Shown: piece after piece, positions 1-5,937 of the stretch
How the letters are laid out: each line of letters starts with the position of its first letter
Numbering within the stretch: the stretch's first letter is position 1
Assembly (NCBI GenBank): GCA_947178685.1
Contig: CAMWZE010000074.1
Span: 1 to 7,154, forward strand
Length of the DNA: 7,154 bases
Direction of reading: 5' to 3'
Origin: an uncultured Porphyromonadaceae bacterium
Lineage (GTDB): Bacteria > Bacteroidota > Bacteroidia > Bacteroidales > Muribaculaceae
Position numbers and translations under genes: made by a program
The notes under the pieces: generated by a model
Databases searched by the model: none
Told to the model about the DNA's origin: nothing
Seen by the model: the letters and a program-made list of their open reading frames with translations, nothing else

Positions 1-1637
1 GCCCAATATCGGCGGTCGCGTTGGATATCGAGAAGGTATTTATCTATATCTACAGAATCACTTCCCACTATCTCCCGGGCCCTCTCAATCACATCTCTCG
101 GAAGACCGGTATTTCGGGCAATCTCGAGAGCAAATGAACTGCCGGGATTGCCGATAGATAGCTGGAATGTAGGACGCAGATGCTGACGATCGTATAACAT
201 CGCTCCGTTTACAAACCCCGGTTCAGAATCAGCGAAAGTCTTAAGATTCTGATAGTGAGTGGTCACTATACCCATACAGCCGCTCTTTCCTAAATCGGTA
301 AGAATGGATTGAGCAAGTGCGCCACCAATCTGAGGCTCAGTGCCTGAACCCATCTCATCGGCCAATATAAGTGTCTTCTTGTTAGCGTTCAGAAGGAAAT
401 ATTTCATATTGGCAAGATGTGATGAGTAAGTCGACAGATCATTCTCTATTGATTGCTCATCGCCTATATCAATAAAGATACTGTAGAATATCCCCATATG
501 TGAATTTGAATAGAGGGTTGGGAGCATGCCGCATTGCATCATATACTGAACCACTGCAACAGTCTTAAGGCATACTGACTTACCTCCGGCATTCGGTCCG
601 GAAATTATAAGTATACGTTTCTCCTGACTTAGCGTGATGTCGAGAGCTACAGGTGTTTTTCCCTGCTGACGCAACGTCATAAGCAATCCGGGATGTATGG
701 CGTGATACCATTCTATCTCAGGCTGACGTTCAATATTTGGCATCTCTCCATTGGTGTCGGCGGCAAAACGAGCCTTTGCCTTGATAAAATCAAGACGTGC
801 AAGAATCTTACATCCCTCGACAATCTCCTCTATATATGGTCTTATCTGATTGGAAATGGCAGTAAGGATTATGGCTATCTCACGACGCTCATCCATTTCA
901 AGCTCCCGAAGACGGTTACCGGCCTCAACAACCTCAGCCGGTTCTATGAAAACAGTCTTTCCTGTGGCGCTTTGATCATGCACTATACCGCTGATACCCC
1001 TCTTCTGGGCAGCCGACACAGGTATAACCATACGGCCGTCGCGCAGGGATGGAGCCGCATCCTTGTCTACTATTCCAGCCTGCACAGCTCTATCGAGCAC
1101 TCTGCGCATCGCTCTCTGCATAGATCCCGATGCGGCTGAAATTGCACGGCGCACCTCTGCCAACCCCGGGGAAGCATTGTCTTTAACCTCTCCATACTTC
1201 CCTATACAACGATCTATCTCACGCTCTATCTCCGGAAATTCCGGCAACGCGGCAAATTCATCACTCAGCCAAGGATAGCGTGTGCTCCCTGTCTCTGAAT
1301 CTTTTCGGGCGAAAAAACGTCCCACCTGACTCATTGTATGGAGAGTGGCCGCAAGTTTTCCGAGTCGTTCCGCCGGCATAAATGAGCCGGCCGCCTTTAT
1401 CTCGCCAAGCCATGGCACAACGTCATATATCCGCTCATCCGGCATATCAGCCGGAGACCCCAGCAGCGTCTGCATTTCAGCCACACATTCAAGACGACGT
1501 CTTATCTCCTCGAATCCGGTGACGAAATCCATACGCTCCGCCTCCTCCCTACCGAGGCGAGTCTCACACTTCTCTATAAGAATTTGACGAAGTGGTGTGA
1601 AACCTATCTTATTTTCAAAATCTTTTGGAAAAATCAT
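1..1637 (-). CDS. mutS2: MutS2 family ATPase, N-terminal 545 codons (3' end outside window)
   Basis: This is an uninterrupted frame from ATG at 1637 to the window edge. The start reads MIFPKDFENKIGF, a typical Bacteroidetes MutS2 opening. The MutS2 hallmark VHDQSATGKTVFIEP lies near residues 219-233. The ATPase core is intact: Walker A GPNAGGKS at about 347-354 (Lys353), Walker B LADEMGSGTEP with Asp427/Glu428, a STYSSHLANMKYF signature between them, and the TTHY switch histidine at 461. It lacks the N-terminal mismatch-recognition domain of MutS, which fits MutS2. Family members are usually about 780-850 residues, so the coiled-coil/KOW region and C-terminal Smr nuclease domain should lie beyond position 1. 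Known roles of the family are suppression of homologous recombination in some species and rescue of collided ribosomes in Bacillus; which applies here is not visible. It sits 148 nt downstream of a small HTH gene on the same strand, behind a strong hairpin, and no clear TAnnTTTG promoter is seen directly upstream. Confidence 0.96.
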   Translation of the reverse strand, partial: MIFPKDFENKIGFTPLRQILIEKCETRLGREEAERMDFVTGFEEIRRRLECVAEMQTLLGSPADMPDERIYDVVPWLGEIKAAGSFMPAERLGKLAATLHTMSQVGRFFARKDSETGSTRYPWLSDEFAALPEFPEIEREIDRCIGKYGEVKDNASPGLAEVRRAISAASGSMQRAMRRVLDRAVQAGIVDKDAAPSLRDGRMVIPVSAAQKRGISGIVHDQSATGKTVFIEPAEVVEAGNRLRELEMDERREIAIILTAISNQIRPYIEEIVEGCKILARLDFIKAKARFAADTNGEMPNIERQPEIEWYHAIHPGLLMTLRQQGKTPVALDITLSQEKRILIISGPNAGGKSVCLKTVAVVQYMMQCGMLPTLYSNSHMGIFYSIFIDIGDEQSIENDLSTYSSHLANMKYFLLNANKKTLILADEMGSGTEPQIGGALAQSILTDLGKSGCMGIVTTHYQNLKTFADSEPGFVNGAMLYDRQHLRPTFQLSIGNPGSSFALEIARNTGLPRDVIERAREIVGSDSVDIDKYLLDIQRDRRYW

Positions 1638-1718
1638 ATTTTACTACTTTCTTCCCGACAGCCGCGAAGCTCACCCTCACCGCTCTACTGAGCCGTCGGT
1701 CATATATATATAGTCAAG

Positions 1719-1748
1719 CGGCGCTCCGGAAACGTGTCCGGGGCGCCG
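1719..1748 (-). terminator. GC-rich hairpin between the HTH gene and mutS2, probable terminator
   Basis: The arms 1719-1730 (CGGCGCTCCGGA) and 1737-1748 (TCCGGGGCGCCG) pair over 12 bp with a single G-U wobble and a 6-nt loop. The hairpin starts 38 nt past the stop codon of the HTH gene, where an intrinsic terminator is expected. Read on the minus strand it is preceded by an A-rich stretch, but what follows is CTTGACTATATATATA rather than a clean U tract. Read on the plus strand it is followed by TGTTTTCTT, a better U tract, so it may stop antisense transcription or work in both directions. An attenuator in the mutS2 leader is the alternative. Confidence 0.55.
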
Positions 1749-1785
1749 TGTTTTCTTACGAATGGGTTCTTTTCTATCGCACAAT

Positions 1786-2049
1786 TCAAGCCTTGGCCTG
1801 GTTCTGCTCCTCAAGAATCTTTACTGCCATATCATAGATGGTAGTGTCGTCAAGAACTACGAGACCTCCGTCCGGACCCGGTTCGATATGCATGCCGACG
1901 TTTTTGCCGAACTGGTAGTTTACACCGCCGAAATAATTACGTACTGTCTGTACTGTGAGGTTCAGCTCGTCGGCTATACGATGGGTTGAACCGTCAGGCA
2001 AACTGTCTTTGAGTCTGCGAAGCTCGTTGAAGGTGATTGTCTTGCTCAT
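1786..2049 (-). CDS. Small helix-turn-helix DNA-binding protein, 87 aa, function unknown
   Basis: This short protein starts at ATG 2049 and ends at TGA 1786-1788. Residues 22-41 (THRIADELNLTVQTVRNYFG) read as a helix-turn-helix: an IADEL first helix, a turn at LNLT, and a recognition helix VQTVRNYF. The second half has a glycine-rich segment (EPGPDGG, about 56-62), probably a beta hairpin, and a C-terminal helix (YDMAVKILEEQNQ) that could mediate dimerisation. From memory it resembles short proteins widely annotated as DNA-binding in Bacteroidales; I know no characterised member and give no symbol. There is no signal peptide or membrane segment, so it should be cytoplasmic. It is flanked by an AT-rich spacer of about 240 bp upstream and the hairpin spacer downstream, so it is probably its own transcription unit. 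Copies of ATAGTC in both spacers could be its binding sites, which is inference only. Confidence 0.85.
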   Translation of the reverse strand: MSKTITFNELRRLKDSLPDGSTHRIADELNLTVQTVRNYFGGVNYQFGKNVGMHIEPGPDGGLVVLDDTTIYDMAVKILEEQNQAKA

Positions 2050-2148
2050 AGCAGATGGTATTTTTGAGGTTATACTTAAACGATTGACTATAAGTAACCG
2101 TCGATTACTTTTTGTTGGGTTTGTAGAATAATTTCTAATTTCCGATTG

Positions 2149-2179
2149 CTAATTTAGACATTTTTTTGCAATCTACCAA
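2149..2179 (-). promoter_or_regulatory. Candidate promoter of the HTH gene
   Basis: On the minus strand, TTGG (2179-2176) is followed after 19 nt by TAAATTAG (2156-2149). Bacteroidetes primary-sigma promoters have TTTG near -33, a spacer of about 19-20 nt and TAnnTTTG near -7. The -7 box here has one mismatch in its six fixed positions and the -33 box is a partial match. Transcription would start near 2143 and leave a leader of about 95 nt. In AT-rich sequence such matches arise by chance, so this is weak. Confidence 0.28.
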
Positions 2180-2213
2180 GAATTTCTGAAATTTTGAATA
2201 TGTTTAATAACAT

Positions 2214-2282
2214 ATAGTCGGATTTAAACTTTTTACTTATTCGAATGTAGTCTGATTTCATTCAAATTTTTGACCCGACTAT
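2214..2282. repeat. Inverted repeat ATAGTCGG / CCGACTAT with an added half-copy
   Basis: Exact 8-bp arms lie at 2214-2221 and 2275-2282, separated by 53 nt. A third, variant copy (TAGTCTGATTT, 2248-2258) lies between them in the same orientation as the left arm, matching 10 of 11 bases of 2215-2225. The left arm overlaps the end of the palindrome at 2198-2215. The arrangement begins 6 bp past the batE stop codon. It could be paired operator half-sites, or a weak transcript end for the bat operon. Confidence 0.5.
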
Positions 2283-2287
2283 TCCCA

Positions 2288-3115
2288 TCAAATCACCTCC
2301 AGATCTTCTGATGACACCCATCCTAAATAATCGGAATTGAGTCTTACCTTATACCATGTGACATTCCCTTCCGCATCGGTCTCTTCCGAAACTATTCTTA
2401 CTTCGGTGCCCTTGGTGAGCACACCCTCCTTTCCGGTGCTCTCCTTTCCCGGCTCGGTAAGCAACGACACCTTATAGGCAGTGATTACACCCTGCTCCTT
2501 TGAAGCCGACGCCCTTGCACCGGTTATTGCGAAACATACAAACACTATCGTGCAAGCAAGTGTAATGATGCCTCCGAAGAAACCTATCTTTCGAAGAAGC
2601 ACACTGCGTGTGAAGATATAAAGCGTGATCCCACCTATGAACAGGAGAAAACAAACAATTCCCCACACTGCCCATAAGTTTGAAGAGGTTTCTACGGCTA
2701 TCGCTGTGTGCATATTCTGGAAAAAGGATGGCTCGTCAAGAGTCACCTTCATTCTCTTCCCTTTCTGCTCCGCTTTATTGGAATCCTCTATGCGGCTTCG
2801 CAGATACCGGAGATTGGAATTCAGCTCGGGCTGTCCGGGATCAAGGCGTTTGGCTCTCAGATAGCAGAGCATGGCCTGCCCGTAATTACCCTCCTGATAA
2901 TAGGCATTTCCCATATTGAAGAGCAATGGGGCTGACACACCCACGGTGTCGGCAACAGACTCATAAAGCTCTATGGCCTTTACATAATCCTTGGAATTAT
3001 ATGCCGAGTCGGCATCCGCAAGGGTGGCTTGTCCCGCTGCCCTGAATGGCAGAAACAAGACAAGCGCTACAATTACCGACATCAGCATCTCGCTTATTCT
3101 TTTAGTATCATTCAT
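2288..3115 (-). CDS. batE: BatE: TPR, two membrane helices and SH3-like domain, aerotolerance operon protein
   Basis: The 275-residue protein is counted from ATG 3115, which overlaps the batD stop codon by 8 nt. The frame opens 36 nt earlier, but only with TTG and a polar N-terminus, so the ATG is preferred. A signal peptide or first helix (MSVIVALVLFLPF, ending AAGQA) covers residues 12-30. TPR repeats follow at about 33-110 (ADSAYNSKDYVKAIELYE, then LFNMGNAYYQEGNYGQAMLCY). Membrane helices lie at about 147-168 and 177-200, and an SH3-like domain at about 208-275 ends in WYKVRLNSDYLGWVSSEDL. This is the usual BatE layout. Bat proteins are thought to form a cell-envelope complex important for aerotolerance or stress survival, with TPR and SH3 parts as protein-binding modules; the biochemical role is unproven. 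It is the last gene of the operon seen here. Confidence 0.92.
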   Translation of the reverse strand: MNDTKRISEMLMSVIVALVLFLPFRAAGQATLADADSAYNSKDYVKAIELYESVADTVGVSAPLLFNMGNAYYQEGNYGQAMLCYLRAKRLDPGQPELNSNLRYLRSRIEDSNKAEQKGKRMKVTLDEPSFFQNMHTAIAVETSSNLWAVWGIVCFLLFIGGITLYIFTRSVLLRKIGFFGGIITLACTIVFVCFAITGARASASKEQGVITAYKVSLLTEPGKESTGKEGVLTKGTEVRIVSEETDAEGNVTWYKVRLNSDYLGWVSSEDLEVI

Positions 3116-4958
3116 TTTTCTGACTCTTTTGCTGTTTGAATGAATCTTCAAGTGAATTGATCACCGTCACTCCCTGATCATAGACAGGTTGCATATTGTC
3201 TTTTGTAGCGGCCGGTGCATATTTTGCAAACTCACATTCATCGAGAAGCGATATGAAGGGAGCAACCACATTCTCCGGAATACCTCTCTCCGATAATTTC
3301 TCGCTTATGTTCTGGCGGGTGAGTTCGGAGGGTGGCATCTTGAGTTTGTCACCCATATATCCCCAGAGAGCTGAAAGCATCTCATCATAGAAGCGATCGG
3401 TCTCACCTTTTTTCATGCATGCTCCGGCCTTGCGCAGACGCTTGCGTACCATCTTGTCGGCCTTGCGGCTCCTCACGGCAAGCATGTCGGCATTGGCCTT
3501 GAGATAGGCCCGATAGTAACCTACAGCACACAAAAGCAGAATCACGGGCACAATGAAGAATAGCCAGTAGCCGAAACGCATTACATAAGGTGTATGCATA
3601 GGAGCGAGCCCTCCCCTTACCGGCAGGAGAGTCGGATTAAATGACATGTTGCCTCTCGTCTGTGACTTCTCCGAACCTTTGCCTTTTTCTACGGTAATGT
3701 CGTAGCCTCGGGCAACGGATGTCTCATAGCGTCCATTCTCCGGATTGAAATATACAAGCTCTACATCAGGAATCTTGAAGCTTCCGGCCTCAAGAGGCAT
3801 AAAGGAATAGTCGAATCTGGAGGTTCCGCTTACATTGCTGCGCCCTACTGTGGTCTGCAAGTCGGGAGTCGGACTGTAAACCTCAAGTTGGGGAGGATAG
3901 AGTGCGTTCAGATCCGGAAGCTTCACATACTTTATATTACCGGTGCCACTTACTGTATAGACCACCGAAGCGGCATGGTTACTCATGAAAGTCTGTGAGG
4001 GTAGATTAGAACTGATCGAAAATTTACCTACACCTCCTGAGAAGTTGGCCGGCACAGGTGACGGGAGACTCTTTACATGTACGGTGAGATCATTTGGAGT
4101 GACATTCAACTGCAATGGCTTGGCCACAGACATACTGCCCCAGAAGGGATCGTGGTAATATTCACGCTCATCCACACTCACTGTGTAGGTATTGCCCAAC
4201 ACCTTTAGATCACCCTCCATCTGCGGGAAAATGATATAGCGGGCTATGATGGCAGTGGCGTAAGTCTTCCCTCCTACTGTCTCATACTCAAGTTGATTCG
4301 ATATATCTTTCGATTCCTCCACCACAAAACCCTCAAATTTCGGAGCGGCTGTTGCACCGATAAATTTGATGGCATCATATGTGGTGTAGAGCTTCACTGT
4401 ATAGACCAAAGCCTCCTGCTCATAGGCTGTGGTCTTGCTTACATTGGCCTTAAGATAGAGATTGCCGTCACCCTTGCCTATGAATTTCGGACCGTCGGCA
4501 CTGTTGTGTCTCCCCGGGTCTGACTGCTGATTGCCATTGGCCGGTGCCCCGGGAGTTGTCGGAGCCGGTGCCGACCCGATCGTATAACTTACAGTATTAC
4601 TGGTGACACCATCAACCGTAACCGGACCAAACGTATAGGTTCCCTCTGTCTGCGCCCTTACGGTAAGGGTGTAGGTGTAACTGTAAGACTGGGTGGTCTT
4701 ACCATTGACACTCGAAAAACTTGAGCTTTGACCTGTGCGGTCGAAGTACATAACTTTTCCGCCGGGCACCGAAGTGGGTTTATCCGGTGTCTTCTCCGTA
4801 TTGCTTACCTCATAGGTAATATAGAAAAGTTCACCAACCCCAATCTCACGACGTCCTCTTCCGGCCGACACATCAAGACGTACGGCCGCCGCTTCTGCCG
4901 CCATTGAGAAAATGAACGTCAGCAGCATTGCAAGGATATGTTTCTTTTGTAGTCTCAT
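3108..4958 (-). CDS. batD: BatD, full length, membrane-anchored
   Basis: 616 residues from ATG 4958. A signal peptide (residues 1-24, ending AAEA) is followed by a beta-rich domain at about 26-130. A flexible Pro/Ala/Gly/Asn linker at about 129-156 leads to two further beta-sandwich-like domains at about 160-425, carrying the conserved REYYHDPFWG at 265-274 and VKLPDL near 345-350. A single membrane helix lies at about 463-482 (YWLFFIVPVILLLCAVGYY), and a basic, helical cytoplasmic tail follows at 483-616. This matches the BatD (oxygen-tolerance) family in length and order. Most of the protein is periplasmic and probably contacts the VWA and TPR partners. The start follows an A-rich ribosome-binding region (TATAAAGAAAG), and a candidate promoter lies about 40 nt upstream. 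The end overlaps batE by 8 nt, so the two are probably translationally coupled. It shares clear similarity with the short protein encoded just upstream. Confidence 0.93.
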   Translation of the reverse strand: MRLQKKHILAMLLTFIFSMAAEAAAVRLDVSAGRGRREIGVGELFYITYEVSNTEKTPDKPTSVPGGKVMYFDRTGQSSSFSSVNGKTTQSYSYTYTLTVRAQTEGTYTFGPVTVDGVTSNTVSYTIGSAPAPTTPGAPANGNQQSDPGRHNSADGPKFIGKGDGNLYLKANVSKTTAYEQEALVYTVKLYTTYDAIKFIGATAAPKFEGFVVEESKDISNQLEYETVGGKTYATAIIARYIIFPQMEGDLKVLGNTYTVSVDEREYYHDPFWGSMSVAKPLQLNVTPNDLTVHVKSLPSPVPANFSGGVGKFSISSNLPSQTFMSNHAASVVYTVSGTGNIKYVKLPDLNALYPPQLEVYSPTPDLQTTVGRSNVSGTSRFDYSFMPLEAGSFKIPDVELVYFNPENGRYETSVARGYDITVEKGKGSEKSQTRGNMSFNPTLLPVRGGLAPMHTPYVMRFGYWLFFIVPVILLLCAVGYYRAYLKANADMLAVRSRKADKMVRKRLRKAGACMKKGETDRFYDEMLSALWGYMGDKLKMPPSELTRQNISEKLSERGIPENVVAPFISLLDECEFAKYAPAATKDNMQPVYDQGVTVINSLEDSFKQQKSQKNE

Positions 4959-4995
4959 CTTTCTTTATATCCATTATCGGGCTATATAGATTTTC

Positions 4996-5003
4996 CAAAG
5001 ATA
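4996..5003 (-). promoter_or_regulatory. Candidate internal promoter (-7 box TATCTTTG) before batD
   Basis: The minus strand reads TATCTTTG at 5003-4996, an exact match to the Bacteroidetes -7 consensus TAnnTTTG. It lies in the only sizeable gap of the operon, between the two batD genes. The -33 region is poor: the sequence 20 nt upstream is AATG rather than TTTG. Transcription would begin near 4990, leaving a leader of about 30 nt before the batD start. This could let batD and batE be expressed apart from the upstream genes. Confidence 0.4.
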
Positions 5004-5032
5004 CCACTCTTTAAGCAGGTATACATTTAGGG

Positions 5033-5935
5033 CTATATCTCCATTATCACCTTTGGTTTTCCGGAACCGGGCAAACCCTCACCAACTTCTATCTCCAAAG
5101 CGGGGGCCGTAATTGTCTCATATTTTCCGGTTGAGCTGTTGAAAAAGCTGAATCTCACATTCTCAATCGTAAAAGTGCCTTCATGTTTCGGCATAACCAT
5201 ACATTCTACCTCAACTTCCGAGCCGAGCTCTCCATCTTTTACGAAATGATCGATATTGTCGGTCATAGATTTAAACTGCAAACCGTCGGGAAGCATGCCC
5301 GGCAAATCCGGCAACTTGACCCCGTCAAGGCTTCCCGAGCCGGATATCGTTACAAACATTAGCGCGTCTTCTCCGCTTCTCAGATTGCCGTCAGGGAATT
5401 CAACTGAAATTTCGAAATCCCCTACTGCTCCTGAAAAATCTTCCGGACAACCTTTCTTTGGCAACGCTGCTACCTTTACCTCTGTAGCCGGCGCCTGTAG
5501 TTCCAAGGCATCCACCACATTTCCGTATTGCTTTCCCCAGAACGGATCATAATATTCCTGACGATGCAAGACTCCAAGACGATAGCGTCCTCCCGGTATC
5601 TTGAACTTACCATTGTCAGGATAGCGAAGGAAATAACGGTCTATCACAGCCTTATAATATTGCTTCCCATTTATCTCTACCGGAGACAGACGATTGTCGG
5701 CCGAGGTGCGGCTTACATCAGCTCCTTCGAATTGCGGATAGACAATCTGATCAACACCGTCAACATTGGCAACCGGTGTAAAGAGAACCACTTCATATAT
5801 AGCCGTCTCTCCTGCAGTCATTTTGTCGCGCGAAAGCCTTGTCTGAAGGAAGGGCATGGCTCCACTCTCACGGGCTTCAGCCTGTGAGAATAACGTCAGG
5901 AATAACAGCAATATCCAAAGTCCGGTTGCTTTCAT
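5033..5935 (-). CDS. Short BatD-like periplasmic protein without membrane anchor
   Basis: 300 residues from ATG 5935, 2 nt after the batC stop. A TTG three codons upstream is in frame but overlaps batC and is less likely. The signal peptide MKATGLWILLLFLTLFSQAEA covers residues 1-21. The rest aligns with residues about 160-425 of the neighbouring full-length BatD: RQEYYDPFWG (125-134) against REYYHDPFWG, DFSGAVGDFEIS against NFSGGVGKFSIS, ISGSGSLDGVKLPDL against VSGTGNIKYVKLPDL, and GKYETITA against GRYETSVA. It lacks the N-terminal beta domain, linker, membrane helix and cytoplasmic tail of BatD. It should therefore be a soluble periplasmic protein; there is no lipobox cysteine in the signal peptide. 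No frameshift or leftover tail is seen: it ends at TAG 5033-5035 and the next gene has its own signal peptide, so it is not one broken batD. Tandem duplication with domain loss is the simplest origin. It may pair with or compete with BatD in the complex, which is inference. Confidence 0.88.
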   Translation of the reverse strand: MKATGLWILLLFLTLFSQAEARESGAMPFLQTRLSRDKMTAGETAIYEVVLFTPVANVDGVDQIVYPQFEGADVSRTSADNRLSPVEINGKQYYKAVIDRYFLRYPDNGKFKIPGGRYRLGVLHRQEYYDPFWGKQYGNVVDALELQAPATEVKVAALPKKGCPEDFSGAVGDFEISVEFPDGNLRSGEDALMFVTISGSGSLDGVKLPDLPGMLPDGLQFKSMTDNIDHFVKDGELGSEVEVECMVMPKHEGTFTIENVRFSFFNSSTGKYETITAPALEIEVGEGLPGSGKPKVIMEI

Positions 5936-5937
5936 CT

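Larger units (their letters stand above)
2050..2287. other. AT-rich intergenic region between batE and the HTH gene
   Basis: About 238 bp without a supported gene, clearly more AT-rich than the coding sequence around it. It should hold the end of the bat transcript and the promoter of the HTH gene. Visible structure: an inverted repeat ATAGTCGG/CCGACTAT (2214-2221 and 2275-2282), a direct repeat TAGTCGGATTT/TAGTCTGATTT (2215-2225 and 2248-2258), a palindrome ATATGTT-TAAT-AACATAT (2198-2215), an 8-bp palindrome ATTCGAAT (2239-2246), and a short inverted repeat AAGTAA/TTACTT (2092-2097 and 2105-2110) close to the HTH start. No GC-rich intrinsic terminator is seen after batE. Confidence 0.7.

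Noticed and set aside
693..1139. Plus-strand frame of 148 codons
   Set aside because: It lies opposite the mutS2 ATPase and clamp region, which is well supported by motifs. The translated product shows no recognisable domain.
1677..1703. Eight-codon upstream frame (ATG to TGA) in the mutS2 leader
   Set aside because: Such tiny frames arise by chance, and there is no ribosome-binding signal or coding evidence.
1762..1989. Plus-strand frame over the HTH gene
   Set aside because: It is antisense to the HTH gene, whose minus-strand product has a clear helix-turn-helix.
3116..3151. Upstream TTG start for batE at 3151
   Set aside because: It would add a polar, basic segment ahead of the signal-like helix and deepen the overlap with batD. 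ATG 3115 gives the common short overlap.
3108..5935. The two batD genes as one gene split by a frameshift
   Set aside because: Each has its own signal peptide, and the short protein repeats rather than completes the domains of the long one, so they are paralogues.
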